Shown: positions 31,666 through 39,845 of the stretch, one piece after another
Layout: each line of letters begins with the position of its first letter
Numbering within the stretch: the first letter of the stretch is position 1
Assembly: GCF_019397265.1 (NCBI RefSeq)
Contig: NZ_CP068985.1
Coordinates: 5,944,001 to 6,008,000, forward strand
Source of the DNA: Nonomuraea coxensis DSM 45129
Lineage (GTDB): Bacteria > Actinomycetota > Actinomycetes > Streptosporangiales > Streptosporangiaceae
Reading direction: 5' to 3'
DNA length: 64,000 nt
Program-made: the position numbers and the translations under genes
Notes under the pieces: generated by a model
Told to the model about the DNA's origin: nothing
Database searches by the model: none
What the model saw: only the letters and a program-made list of their open reading frames with translations

Positions 31666-32490
31666 ATGAACGAGTCGTTCGGGGCACGCCTGCGAGCCAG
31701 GCTCGACGCGTGCGGGCCGCTGTGCGTCGGCATCGATCCGGGCCCGGCCCTGCTGGACGCCTGGGGGCTGGACGACTCGCCGTCCGGGCTCGAACGCTTC
31801 AGCAGGACGGTCGTCGAGACCGTGGCGGAGGTGGCGGCCGTCGTCAAGCCGCAGTCGGCGTTCTTCGAGCGGTGGGGCAGCCGGGGCGTCGCCGTCCTGG
31901 AACGCACCATCGCCGACCTGCGCGAGGCGGGCACGCTCGTGCTGCTGGACGTCAAGCGGGGCGACATCGGCAGCACGATGACCGCCTACGCCGAGGCGTA
32001 CCTCGACCGGGGCAGCCCGCTCGCCGCCGACGCCGTGACGCTGAGCCCCTACCTCGGGTTCGGCTCGCTGACCGGCGCGATCGCCTCGGCGGTGGCCAAC
32101 GACGCGGGCGTGTTCGTGCTGGCCAGGACCTCCAACCCGGAGTCCGCGGAGCTGCAGCGGCTGGTGGCCGGGCAGGTCCTCGCGGGCGCGGCGGCGGCGA
32201 ACGCCGGGGCCACGCCGTTCGGGCCTGTGGGGGTGGTCATGGGCGCCACGCTGCGCGAGGTGGACCTTCCGCTGACCGAGCTCAACGGGCCCATCCTGGT
32301 TCCGGGGGTGGGCGCGCAGGGCGGGACGCCGGCCGACGTGGCGCGGCTGTTCGCCCCGGTGCGGCACGCCGTCCTGCCGTCGGTCTCGCGGGCGGTGCTG
32401 GCCGACCCGAAGCGGCTGCGCGGCCGGGTCCTGCAGTACCGGGACGAGTGCGCGGCCCACCTGACGCCCGAGGCGGCGGGCAGGAGATGA
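31666..32490 (+). CDS. pyrF: Orotidine 5'-phosphate decarboxylase (type 2)
   Basis: A 274-residue enzyme for the last step of UMP synthesis. Type 2 OMP decarboxylase signatures are LCVGIDPGPALLDAWGL, VVKPQSAFFERWGSRG, the catalytic VLLDVKRGDIGSTMTAYAEA, DAVTLSPYLGFGSL, and the phosphate-binding ILVPGVGAQGG. In most actinobacteria pyrF sits in the pyrimidine operon just before mihF and gmk. Here it is instead coupled (ATGA overlap) to an SRPBCC gene, so it may be a relocated or second copy. ATG 31666 is the first good start. Confidence 0.92.
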   Translation: MNESFGARLRARLDACGPLCVGIDPGPALLDAWGLDDSPSGLERFSRTVVETVAEVAAVVKPQSAFFERWGSRGVAVLERTIADLREAGTLVLLDVKRGDIGSTMTAYAEAYLDRGSPLAADAVTLSPYLGFGSLTGAIASAVANDAGVFVLARTSNPESAELQRLVAGQVLAGAAAANAGATPFGPVGVVMGATLREVDLPLTELNGPILVPGVGAQGGTPADVARLFAPVRHAVLPSVSRAVLADPKRLRGRVLQYRDECAAHLTPEAAGRR

Positions 32491-32918
32491 CCTTCCGCAC
32501 CCGCGTCGCCGTGGACGCCCCCGCCGAGCTGGTGTGGCGGACGATGTCCGACGTGACCCGCTGGCCGGAGTTCACGCCGACGATGACGAGCGTGCGCCTG
32601 CTGGACGACGAGCCGTTCGGCGCCGGCAGCCGGGTGCGCGTGGAGCAGCCCGGCCTGCCGGCACTCGACTGGATGGTGACGGCGCTCACCCCGGGCCGTT
32701 CCTTCGTCTGGGAGACGGTGGCCGCGGGCGTGACGATCGCGGCGGGGCACGTCGTGGAGGCGGCCGGGCGCGGCGGGGCCGCCGTGGAGCTGTCGATCAC
32801 CCGCAGGGGGCTGCTGGCGCCGGTCCTCGCCCTGCTGACCGGCGCCCGCACCCGCCGCTACGTGCGTACGGAGGCGCTCAGCCTGAAGCGCCGCTGCGAA
32901 CGGGAGCCTCCGGGCTGA
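32487..32918 (+). CDS. SRPBCC family (START-like) protein
   Basis: A 143-residue helix-grip protein: FRTRVAVDAPAELVWRTMSD, VTRWPEFTPTMTSVRLLDDE, the central strands GAGSRVRVEQPGLPALDWMV, and a long C-terminal helix (TGARTRRYVRTEALSLKRR). These proteins bind hydrophobic ligands in a cavity (polyketide cyclase/dehydrase-like). The start overlaps the pyrF stop by 4 nt (ATGA), indicating coupled translation, though no functional link with pyrimidine synthesis is obvious. Confidence 0.87.
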   Translation: MTFRTRVAVDAPAELVWRTMSDVTRWPEFTPTMTSVRLLDDEPFGAGSRVRVEQPGLPALDWMVTALTPGRSFVWETVAAGVTIAAGHVVEAAGRGGAAVELSITRRGLLAPVLALLTGARTRRYVRTEALSLKRRCEREPPG

Positions 32919-32953
32919 CCCCGCCCCCGGCGCGAGGGGCCCCGCGGGCGAGG

Positions 32954-33166
32954 TCAGCCGGTGGGGCCGATGTCGGGCCGGGTGACGTTCTCCTCGTTCT
33001 CCTCAGGCTCCTCGTACGGATGCGGCGGGTCGAGGTCCTGAGGCATGTCGGCGGAGACCGGACGGCGGTTGCGCCGGTTGACGCAGCCGGACCGTTCGGC
33101 CACCACGTCGCTCTCCCCGTCCACGCCGCCGACGGCTTCCGGCAGCTCATAGGGAATCTCGCTCAT
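32954..33166 (-). CDS. Small acidic hypothetical protein, 70 aa
   Basis: ATG 33166 is preceded by AGGAAGGA at ideal spacing. The product is hydrophilic and acidic with little predicted structure: MSEIPYELPEAVGGVDGESD, a short basic patch (GCVNRRNRRPVSADMP), then PHPYEEPEENEENVTRPDIG. No domain is recognised. It lies just downstream of the ribokinase gene on the same strand with a 51-bp gap, so it may be the tail of the ARH/ABC operon or a separate transcript. Confidence 0.6.
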   Translation of the reverse strand: MSEIPYELPEAVGGVDGESDVVAERSGCVNRRNRRPVSADMPQDLDPPHPYEEPEENEENVTRPDIGPTG

Positions 33167-33217
33167 GTCCTTCCTCTGCCCTCGTTTCGCCTGGTCACCG
33201 CCCGCGGCGGCGCGCCG

Positions 33218-34102
33218 TCAGGCCAGGAAGTCCTCGATCTCGCGCCGGTGCGGCATCGAGGTGCTGGCGCCCTCGCGCAGCACCGACAGCGCCGCCGCCG
33301 CGGTGGCGAAGCGGAGGGCGCCGGCCATGGGCCGGCCTTCGGCGCGGGCCACGGCCAGCGCCCCCACGAACGTGTCCCCGGCCGCCGTGGTGTCCACGGC
33401 CTTGACCTCGGCGGCCGGCACCCGCAGCCGCTCCCCGGAGCGCGACCCGTAGAGCGCGCCCGCGGCGCCGAGCGTGATGACGGCCTCCTCGACCCGCTCC
33501 AGCAGGGCGTCGAGGGCGGCGTCCGGGCCGGTGGCGCCGGTGATGGCGGCGGCCTCGTGCTCGTTCGGGACGATCATCGTGACCGCGTCGAGCAGCGCGC
33601 CGGGCAGCGGCTGCGCGGGCGCGGGCGTGAGGATGACCGGGACGCCGGCGGCCCGCCCGGCCTCGGCGGCGGCCACGACGGCGGGCATCGGCAGTTCGAG
33701 CTGGAGCAGCAGCGCCCGCGACCCGGCGATGGCCGCCAGGTCGGCCTCGGAGGGGCCGGTGACGGTGCCGTTCGCGCCCGGGACGACGATGATGGAGTTG
33801 CCTCCGTCGTCGTCCACGACGATGTGCGCGATGCCGCTCGGCCCTGGCACCTCGCGCAGGCCGCGCACGTCCACCCCGGCGGCGGCCAGCGCGGCGCGCA
33901 GCTCGGTGCCGAACCCGTCGTCGCCGACCGCGCCGAGGAAGGCCACCTCCGCCCCCGCCCGGGCGGCCGCGACGGCCTGGTTGGCCCCCTTGCCGCCGGG
34001 CACGGTGCGGAAGCGGTGCCCGGTGACCGTCTCGCCGCGGGCCGGCGCCCGGTCGACGTAGGCGACCAGGTCCATGTTGGCGCTGCCGAAAACCGCGATC
34101 AT
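33218..34102 (-). CDS. rbsK: Ribokinase (PfkB family)
   Basis: A 294-residue PfkB sugar kinase that phosphorylates D-ribose at O5 with ATP. The N-terminal substrate motif MIAVFGSANMDLVAYVDRAP and GGKGANQAVAAARAGAEVAF are ribokinase-typical. The C-terminal catalytic signature DTTAAGDTFVGALAVARAEG carries the base Asp, with GTVTG and VPNEHEA also present. ATG 34102 overlaps the stop of the fourth ARH gene by 4 nt. It is the last clear gene of the nine-gene operon. It implies that the pathway ends by releasing free ribose (or a close pentose) that must be trapped as ribose 5-phosphate. Confidence 0.93.
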   Translation of the reverse strand: MIAVFGSANMDLVAYVDRAPARGETVTGHRFRTVPGGKGANQAVAAARAGAEVAFLGAVGDDGFGTELRAALAAAGVDVRGLREVPGPSGIAHIVVDDDGGNSIIVVPGANGTVTGPSEADLAAIAGSRALLLQLELPMPAVVAAAEAGRAAGVPVILTPAPAQPLPGALLDAVTMIVPNEHEAAAITGATGPDAALDALLERVEEAVITLGAAGALYGSRSGERLRVPAAEVKAVDTTAAGDTFVGALAVARAEGRPMAGALRFATAAAALSVLREGASTSMPHRREIEDFLA

Positions 34103-35436
34103 GTCCGCATCATCTCCTGAGTACGCCGGGCCAGCTCGCCGAGGCTCACGCCGTCGAACCCGGTCAGGCTGCTGGCCAGGCTGTCGCGGAGGCGCCACCG
34201 CTCGGGCACCTCCCCGGCGAGCGCGCCGCAGACCGAGCCGGCGGTCGCGCCCGCCGAGTCGGTGTCCCAGCCGCCGGCGACGGCTCCGGCGATCGTGGCG
34301 GTGAAGTCGCCCCGCCCGTGGACGAGGGTCGCGGCGACGAGGGCCGCGTTGTGGATGGTGTGCACCCAGTGGAGGGCGCCGTGCCGCTCGTGCAGCCGGT
34401 CCACGACGCGTTCGAAGTCCGGCTCGCGGGCGGCGTCGGCGACGGCCTCCCTGACGGCGCGGTGCAGGCGCGAGCCCGGCGGCACCACGGACAGCCCGGC
34501 CTCGACGACCTCCTCCGGCGTGCCGGCGGTCAGCGAGGCCGCGCACATCGCGGCGGCGAACATCGCCCCGTAGATCCCGTTCGCGGTGTGGGTGAGGCGG
34601 GCGTCGCGCCAGGCGTACGCGGCGGCCGTGGCCGGATCGCCCGGGTTGACCCAGCCGTAGACGTCCGTCCTGATGAACGCGCCGATCCACTCGCGGAACG
34701 GGTTGCGCCGGGTCGCCGTCTCCGGCGGCTCGACGCCGTCCAGCAGGTTGCGGTACGCCACCCGCTCGGCCGTGAACGTCCGCCCGGCCGGCAGCTCGTC
34801 CAGCCACAGCCGGGCCACGTCCTCGGTGGTGAAGCCGCGTCCGTGGCGCTCCAGCACGGTCAGCGCGAGCAGCGGGTAGTTGAGGTCGTCGTCCTCGGGG
34901 ACGCCGTCGACGTTCTCGGCGAGGGAGTTGACGGCGCTGCGGCGGTTCCACGGCCAGCGGCGCGCCACGTCGTCCGGCAGGCCGCGGGCGGTGAACCAGC
35001 CGCGGATCGGCCAGTTGCCGGTGGCCTCGGCGATCTCCCTGATGCCCGCGCGCGGGATCTTCTCCACGGGCTTGCCGAGCACGCATCCGGCCGCCCGGCC
35101 CTGCCAGGCGGCCAGCACCCGGCGCGGGTCGGCCGTGCCGCCCGGCCGGGCGGCGGGCCAGGCGGGGCAGGCGGCGGCGATGTCCGCCAGCTCCGACGGC
35201 TCCTCCAGCGGCGACGGGAGAGCTTCCAGCTCGTCCAGCAGCTCCTCGGCCAGGCCGCGCAGCCGCGCCGCGCCCGCCTCGGACGCGCCGGCGCGCGGCG
35301 GGGCGTCGTGCCCGCCCGCCGCGTGCCAGCGCTCGGCGACCGCGCGCACCCTGGCGGGGTCGCGGCCGTCCTCGGCGGCCTGGCGCAGCTCGTGCCCGAC
35401 CAGGTCCTCCGGCTGGACCCAGGTGAGACGGATCAC
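34099..35436 (-). CDS. ADP-ribosylglycohydrolase family protein D (long form)
   Basis: A 445-residue ARH-fold protein, the longest of the four. Residues 1-100 form an extra N-terminal region rich in Ala, Arg and Glu. The ARH core starts near 105: WQGRAAGCVLGKPVEKIP replaces the usual GDALG, EDDDLNYPLLAL (181-192) is the first metal site (DDD in place of TDDT), and GGWDTDSAGATAGSVCGAL (Asp391/Asp393) the second. With both metal clusters present it is probably catalytic. GTG 35436 overlaps the upstream stop by 4 nt; its own stop overlaps rbsK. The family cleaves ADP-ribose-protein, O-acetyl-ADP-ribose, ADP-ribose phosphoester or N-ribosyl bonds; which one applies is not readable here. Confidence 0.87.
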   Translation of the reverse strand: MIRLTWVQPEDLVGHELRQAAEDGRDPARVRAVAERWHAAGGHDAPPRAGASEAGAARLRGLAEELLDELEALPSPLEEPSELADIAAACPAWPAARPGGTADPRRVLAAWQGRAAGCVLGKPVEKIPRAGIREIAEATGNWPIRGWFTARGLPDDVARRWPWNRRSAVNSLAENVDGVPEDDDLNYPLLALTVLERHGRGFTTEDVARLWLDELPAGRTFTAERVAYRNLLDGVEPPETATRRNPFREWIGAFIRTDVYGWVNPGDPATAAAYAWRDARLTHTANGIYGAMFAAAMCAASLTAGTPEEVVEAGLSVVPPGSRLHRAVREAVADAAREPDFERVVDRLHERHGALHWVHTIHNAALVAATLVHGRGDFTATIAGAVAGGWDTDSAGATAGSVCGALAGEVPERWRLRDSLASSLTGFDGVSLGELARRTQEMMRT

Positions 35437-36572
35437 GGGCGGTCCAGCTCGGCGAAGGCGGCCTCGGCGGCCCGCCGCCGCTCCTGGTCGCCGGCCCGCA
35501 CCCGGCGCGCGACCGCCGCGATGGCCCGGCCGGGGGCCACCAGGTCCGTACGGCTCGCCGCCCCCACCTGCTCCACCCACTCCGCCGGCACCGCTGCGAG
35601 CCCGCCGAGCGCGCCCGCGATGGCGCCGCCCATGGAGGCGATGGAGTCGGCGTCGCGCCCGTAGTTGACGCCGCCCAGCACGGTGTCGCGGTAGTCGCCC
35701 TTGGCGATCACCAGCATGCCGAGCGCCAGCGGCAGCTCCTCGATGCTGTGCACGCGGCTCGGCCGCCGCGCGCCGAGGCCCTGGTCGCGGTAGGTGTCGG
35801 CGACCGTGTCGTAGGGGCGTACGGCGGCCCGCAGCGTCTCGAACGAGCCCTCCCAGTGCCCGAGCCCGGCGGCGGCCTCGCAGACCGCCTCGATGGCGGC
35901 CCTGGTGCCGTCCTTGGCCAGGCGCAGGCAGGCGGACACGACGGAGTCGGCGGTGGCGCCCGGCCGCATGGCCTCGGCCACGGCGGCGGCCATGACGCCC
36001 GCGGCCTCCCGGCCGTAGCTGGACTGGTGGGCGCCGGTCAGGTCGATCGCCTCGGCGTAGGCGGCGTCGGGGTCGGCGGCGTTGACGATGCCGACGGGGG
36101 CGACGTACATGGCGGCGCCGCAGTTGACGATGTTGCCGACGCCGGCCTCGCGCGGGTCGGCGTGGCCGTAGTGCAGCCGGGCCACGATCCACTTCTCGGC
36201 CAGGAAGATCCGCTGCAGCGGCAGCGCCTCGGCCTCCAGCTCGGGGATCCAGCGCCGCTCGCTCATCAGCTCGGGCACCAGGTGCTCAGCCATCGCGTAC
36301 GCGTCGAGGTGCCGGCCGGCCTTCTCGTAGACGCGGATGAGCGCGTGCGTCATGAGGGTGTCGTCGGTGATGTGGCCGTCGCCCTTGTGGTACGGCGCGA
36401 TCGGGCGGGCGTTGCGCCAGTCCTCGTTGTACGGCGGCACGATCCCCTCGACGCGCCCGCCGTAGCGCTCGACGATCTGCTCGGGGGTCCAGCCCTCGGT
36501 GGCGCCGCCCAGCGCGTCGCCGACCGCCGCCCCCGCCACGCAGCCGGTCGCCCTGTCCTCAAGCGGCGTCAT
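35433..36572 (-). CDS. ADP-ribosylglycohydrolase family protein C
   Basis: A 379-residue ARH protein with all canonical features. These are CVAGAAVGDALGGATEGWTP (residues 11-30), the first metal cluster GHITDDTLMTHAL (TDDT 69-72), GNIVNCGAAMYVAPVGIVNA in the middle, and the second cluster GGVNYGRDADSIASMGGAIA (Asp307, Asp309). The VNYGRDADS form is typical of bacterial ADP-ribosylglycohydrolases of the DraG/ARH group. It is cytosolic, with no signal peptide. ATG 36572 has AAAGGAC upstream; both ends overlap neighbours by 4 nt, so it is translated in a coupled series with the other ARH genes. Confidence 0.92.
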   Translation of the reverse strand: MTPLEDRATGCVAGAAVGDALGGATEGWTPEQIVERYGGRVEGIVPPYNEDWRNARPIAPYHKGDGHITDDTLMTHALIRVYEKAGRHLDAYAMAEHLVPELMSERRWIPELEAEALPLQRIFLAEKWIVARLHYGHADPREAGVGNIVNCGAAMYVAPVGIVNAADPDAAYAEAIDLTGAHQSSYGREAAGVMAAAVAEAMRPGATADSVVSACLRLAKDGTRAAIEAVCEAAAGLGHWEGSFETLRAAVRPYDTVADTYRDQGLGARRPSRVHSIEELPLALGMLVIAKGDYRDTVLGGVNYGRDADSIASMGGAIAGALGGLAAVPAEWVEQVGAASRTDLVAPGRAIAAVARRVRAGDQERRRAAEAAFAELDRP

Positions 36573-37543
36573 GCGAGTCCTTTCGTCAGTTCGATCAGAT
36601 CCTGGCCGGCCAGTTCCGGCAGGCAACAGCCTGCCAGCGTCCGGGCCGAGGCGGTCCACCCCTCCGGGATCGCCTCCAAGCCGCCGGAGGCCCCCGTGAG
36701 CGCGCCGGTCAGCGCCGGCGCCGAGTCGGCCAGCGCGGCCAGGCACGCCGCCGCGGGCACGGCCCTGGTCAGGTCGCCTCCGGAGGCCGCGGCCAGCGCC
36801 AGCGCCGCGGGCACCGTCTGGGCGGCGCCCACGCCGTAGCTGTAGACGTGGTCGAGCAGCGCCGCGTCGAGGGCGGGCACGGCGGCGAACGCGTCGCCGG
36901 CCCGTTCGGCGGCGCTCAGCGCGAGGCGGGCGTTGTGCCCGATCGCGGTGCCGGCGGGCAGCAGGTCCAGCGCCGCCTCCACCGCCCGCGTCACGTCGCC
37001 GGTGGCCACGGCCGTGGTCACGGCGGCGGCCATGGCCCGCGCGCCGAGCACGCCGTCGCCGGCGTTGGTGACCTGGGCGTCGTCCGACGGGTCCCTCCCC
37101 AGGACCCCGAACGCGACGGCGCGGACCGCGGCGGCGTCGTCGAAGTGGTGCGGGTTGTCGTGCCCTGACGCGGGCGGCTCGACGCCCCTGTCCAGGTTGT
37201 CGAGCGCGGTCCGCACCGAGACGCGCGCCCGCAGGTCCTGGCCGATCAGCTCGCGGAAGGCCGCCGCGCGCGGCCGGTCGGCGGTCAGCAGCGTCCAGGC
37301 GAGCCATTCGGCGTCGTCGGATGGGCCGGCGGCCAGCGGCGCGGTCGGCTGGTTGAGCGCGAACGGCACCGGCAGCGTCGTGACCCGGTGCTCCTCGGCG
37401 AAGGCGTCCAGCTCCCGATGGAGCCGCCTGCTCCAGGGCGCGTGCAGGGCCGCGCGGTGCCGGCTCGCGGGCCAGCCCGCGGCGTCACCGACGGCGAGCC
37501 CGGCGACGGCTCCTCTGATCCTGTCCCCCGGCATCCGCGTCAC
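36569..37543 (-). CDS. ADP-ribosylglycohydrolase-like protein B, metal sites degenerate
   Basis: A 324-residue ARH-fold protein recognised from GAVAGLAVGDAAGWPASRHR near the N-terminus and DAQVTNAGDGVLGARAMAAA in the middle. The first metal cluster is reduced to PSDDAEWLAWTLL (residues 74-86, SDDAE for TDDTE). The C-terminal DxDS cluster is missing: the equivalent region reads ASGGDLTRAVPAAACLAALA. Loss of the second aspartate pair suggests a binding or regulatory subunit rather than an active hydrolase, or an altered chemistry. GTG 37543 overlaps the upstream stop by 4 nt; ATG 37534 is an alternative start. Confidence 0.82.
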   Translation of the reverse strand: MTRMPGDRIRGAVAGLAVGDAAGWPASRHRAALHAPWSRRLHRELDAFAEEHRVTTLPVPFALNQPTAPLAAGPSDDAEWLAWTLLTADRPRAAAFRELIGQDLRARVSVRTALDNLDRGVEPPASGHDNPHHFDDAAAVRAVAFGVLGRDPSDDAQVTNAGDGVLGARAMAAAVTTAVATGDVTRAVEAALDLLPAGTAIGHNARLALSAAERAGDAFAAVPALDAALLDHVYSYGVGAAQTVPAALALAAASGGDLTRAVPAAACLAALADSAPALTGALTGASGGLEAIPEGWTASARTLAGCCLPELAGQDLIELTKGLA

Positions 37544-38526
37544 CGTCCTCTCACGGGCTCGCCGGTCACCATGCCGGCGAGTTCGTCGGCGGTCGTGAGC
37601 ACGTGCCGTCCCGCCACGACGGGAAGGCACTTGCCGGTCACCGGCCCGATCCTGGCCGCCCAGCGGGCGGGCACGCCGCGCTCGCCCTGCCGCGCGCCGC
37701 TGACGGCCCCGGCGATGGCCCCGATGGTGTCGGCGTCCCGCCCGAGGCTCACCCCGAACGTCACCGCCGGCTCCACCTCGCCGCCGCCGGCCAGGAAGGC
37801 GGCCAGCGCGAGCGCGACGGCCTCCGGGGCGAGGTCGGTCCACGGGTAGTGCCGGACGACGACGGCCTCGTGCAGCGCCTCGACGAGCTCGTCCGGCGCC
37901 GCCTCGCCGAGGACGGCGCGGGCGCGGCGGATGTTCCTGGAGGTCCAGGAGTCGGCGGGGATCACCGCCAGGGCGGCGTCCACGACGTCCTCGGGCCCGG
38001 CGCCGGACATCGCGGCGGCCACGGCCCCCGCGACCGCGCGACCGCCGAGTATGCCCTCGCCCGACCCGCTCACCAGGCCGTCCTGCTCCACGAGCCTGGC
38101 CGCCTCCGCCGGGTCTCCCGGGCAGAAGATCCCGTACGGGGCGGCGCGCATGGCCAGCCCGTCGGACCAGCCGTGGGAGTGGACCAGCCCGGTGAGCGGC
38201 GGCTCCAGCCCGCGTCGAAGCGCTTCGACGGTGCCCAGCTCCGAGAACCCGGCGCCGCGCATCGGCCCGTCCACCCTCGGGATGACCTCGTCCCGGTACG
38301 CCCGCGCGACCAGCTCAGGGGTCAGCCCGTGGCCGTGCCGCCCGAGCAGCGAGGCGGCGAAGATGGCGTACTCGGTGTCGTCCGTGCCGCCGCCCTCGAT
38401 CTCGGTGAGCCGCCCCCACCGCCGCCGGATCTCGGCCGGCGACAGGTTCTCGGCGGGGGCCCCGAGGGCGTCGCCGGCCGCGAGGCCGAGCAGACACCCC
38501 CGGGCCCGTTCCCGGTAGGAGGTCAC
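37540..38526 (-). CDS. ADP-ribosylglycohydrolase family protein A
   Basis: A 328-residue ARH protein. CLLGLAAGDALGAPAENLSP (residues 11-30), the first metal cluster GGGTDDTEYAIFAASLLGRH (TDDTE 48-52) and the second FGVSLGRDADTIGAIAGAVS (Asp264, Asp266) are all intact, so it should bind two Mg ions and be catalytic. MRGAGFSELGTVEALRRG in the middle may shape substrate choice. GTG 38526 overlaps the solute-binding-protein stop by 4 nt, tying it translationally to the transporter. Confidence 0.92.
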   Translation of the reverse strand: MTSYRERARGCLLGLAAGDALGAPAENLSPAEIRRRWGRLTEIEGGGTDDTEYAIFAASLLGRHGHGLTPELVARAYRDEVIPRVDGPMRGAGFSELGTVEALRRGLEPPLTGLVHSHGWSDGLAMRAAPYGIFCPGDPAEAARLVEQDGLVSGSGEGILGGRAVAGAVAAAMSGAGPEDVVDAALAVIPADSWTSRNIRRARAVLGEAAPDELVEALHEAVVVRHYPWTDLAPEAVALALAAFLAGGGEVEPAVTFGVSLGRDADTIGAIAGAVSGARQGERGVPARWAARIGPVTGKCLPVVAGRHVLTTADELAGMVTGEPVRGR

Positions 38527-39836
38527 CGCTGGTACCGCTCCAGCACCTTGTTGCCTTCCTCCACGAGCCGCTTGGCCGCGTCGTCGAGGCTGATCTTGCC
38601 GGCGAAGTACTCCTGCAGCACCGGCGTGGCGACCTTGGTCTTCCACTCGTCGAACCCGTTCACCTTGAGGAAGGGCGCGACGACGAGGTTCTTGGCGGAG
38701 GCGGTGGCGACGTCCCAGCCGTTCTCCTCGGTGGTGATCGCCGGGTCGGAGGCGGCCGCCTGGGACGTCGGCAGCAGCCAGTCGCCCTTGGCGAGCCTGG
38801 CCTGGTTGGGGCCGTTGAGGAAGTGGGCGATGAACTTCATCGCCTCCTCGGGGTGCTTGCTGTCCTGGGCGACGGACAGCGTCTGCGAGACCGCGCCCTG
38901 CTGGGCGGTGGTGCCCTTCGGGCCGGGCAGGGTGACCCACTCGAAGCCGTCGGGCGCCTGCTCGGCGACCTGCTGGCGCAGGTACACGCCGGCCGGCAGC
39001 AGCGCGAACTTGCCCTTGTAGAAGGCGGGCAGCGGGTCGGCGGTGCCCTGGCCGAGCGCGTCGGGGTCGGCGGACTTGTCGGTGTGGAGCTGGTCGTGGA
39101 TGCGCTGGAGCACCTCGCGCTCCTCGGGGCCGACCTTGACGGTGGTCTTGCCGCCGGCGGTCTGGAAGAACGTGCCGCCGAAGTTCAGCGCCAGGTTGAG
39201 CGTCTTGTTGACCGGCGACTTCATGGCCCAGGCGACGCCGTACGTGCCGTCCTTGGTCATCTTCTTGGCGGCCTCGGAGAACTCGTCCCACGTCCACGGC
39301 TCGGCGGCGGTGGGGACGCGCACCTTGGCCGCGTCGAGCAGCTTCTTGTTGGCGATGATGACCTGCGACTCCTGGAGGAACGGCACGCCGTAGACGCCCT
39401 GGCCGCCCTTGCCGTCGTCGAAGGTGACGGTGTCCCAGGCGGCCTGCGGGATGTCGCCCTTCAGCTCGGCGGGCAGCTTGTCCTTGAGGTCCATCAGGTA
39501 GCCGTCGGCGGCGAACCCGGACAGCGCGGGCGAGTCGTTGTGGATGACGTCGGGCGCGGTGCCGCCGGCGAACTGGGTGACGAGCTGGTCGTTGACGTTG
39601 TCCCAGCTCCCCTGGACGTAGGTGACCTGGATGTTCGGGTTGGCCTTGTTCCACTCGTCCACGATCTGCTTGTTCGCGGCGACGGATTCCTTCTGCCAGG
39701 CGAGGCTCAGGAAATTGATCTTGACCGGCTCGCCGGAGGAGGACGACGACGAGGAGCCGCCGTCGCCGCCTCCGCTGCCGCACGCGCCGGCGAGCGCCAC
39801 GATGGCGGCCGCCGCCAGAGCGGACCTGATACGCAT
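38523..39836 (-). CDS. Sugar-type ABC transporter solute-binding lipoprotein
   Basis: A 437-residue family 1 extracellular solute-binding protein. The signal peptide ends in the lipobox VALAGACGSGG (Cys about 19), followed by a Gly/Ser linker. Mature features include VDEWNKANPNIQVTYVQG, FAGGTAPDVIHNDSPAL, VYGVPFLQESQVIIANKKLL, PWTWDEFSEAAKKMTKDGTY and HPEEAMKFIAHFLNG. The overall pattern is that of carbohydrate-binding MalE/UgpB-type proteins. It delivers a ligand to the two permeases encoded upstream. Its gene is followed without a gap by four ARH genes, so the ligand may be a ribosylated molecule (inference). No ATPase gene is present; a shared MsiK-type ATPase probably energises it. Confidence 0.9.
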   Translation of the reverse strand: MRIRSALAAAAIVALAGACGSGGGDGGSSSSSSSGEPVKINFLSLAWQKESVAANKQIVDEWNKANPNIQVTYVQGSWDNVNDQLVTQFAGGTAPDVIHNDSPALSGFAADGYLMDLKDKLPAELKGDIPQAAWDTVTFDDGKGGQGVYGVPFLQESQVIIANKKLLDAAKVRVPTAAEPWTWDEFSEAAKKMTKDGTYGVAWAMKSPVNKTLNLALNFGGTFFQTAGGKTTVKVGPEEREVLQRIHDQLHTDKSADPDALGQGTADPLPAFYKGKFALLPAGVYLRQQVAEQAPDGFEWVTLPGPKGTTAQQGAVSQTLSVAQDSKHPEEAMKFIAHFLNGPNQARLAKGDWLLPTSQAAASDPAITTEENGWDVATASAKNLVVAPFLKVNGFDEWKTKVATPVLQEYFAGKISLDDAAKRLVEEGNKVLERYQR

Positions 39837-39845
39837 GTGAGCCTC

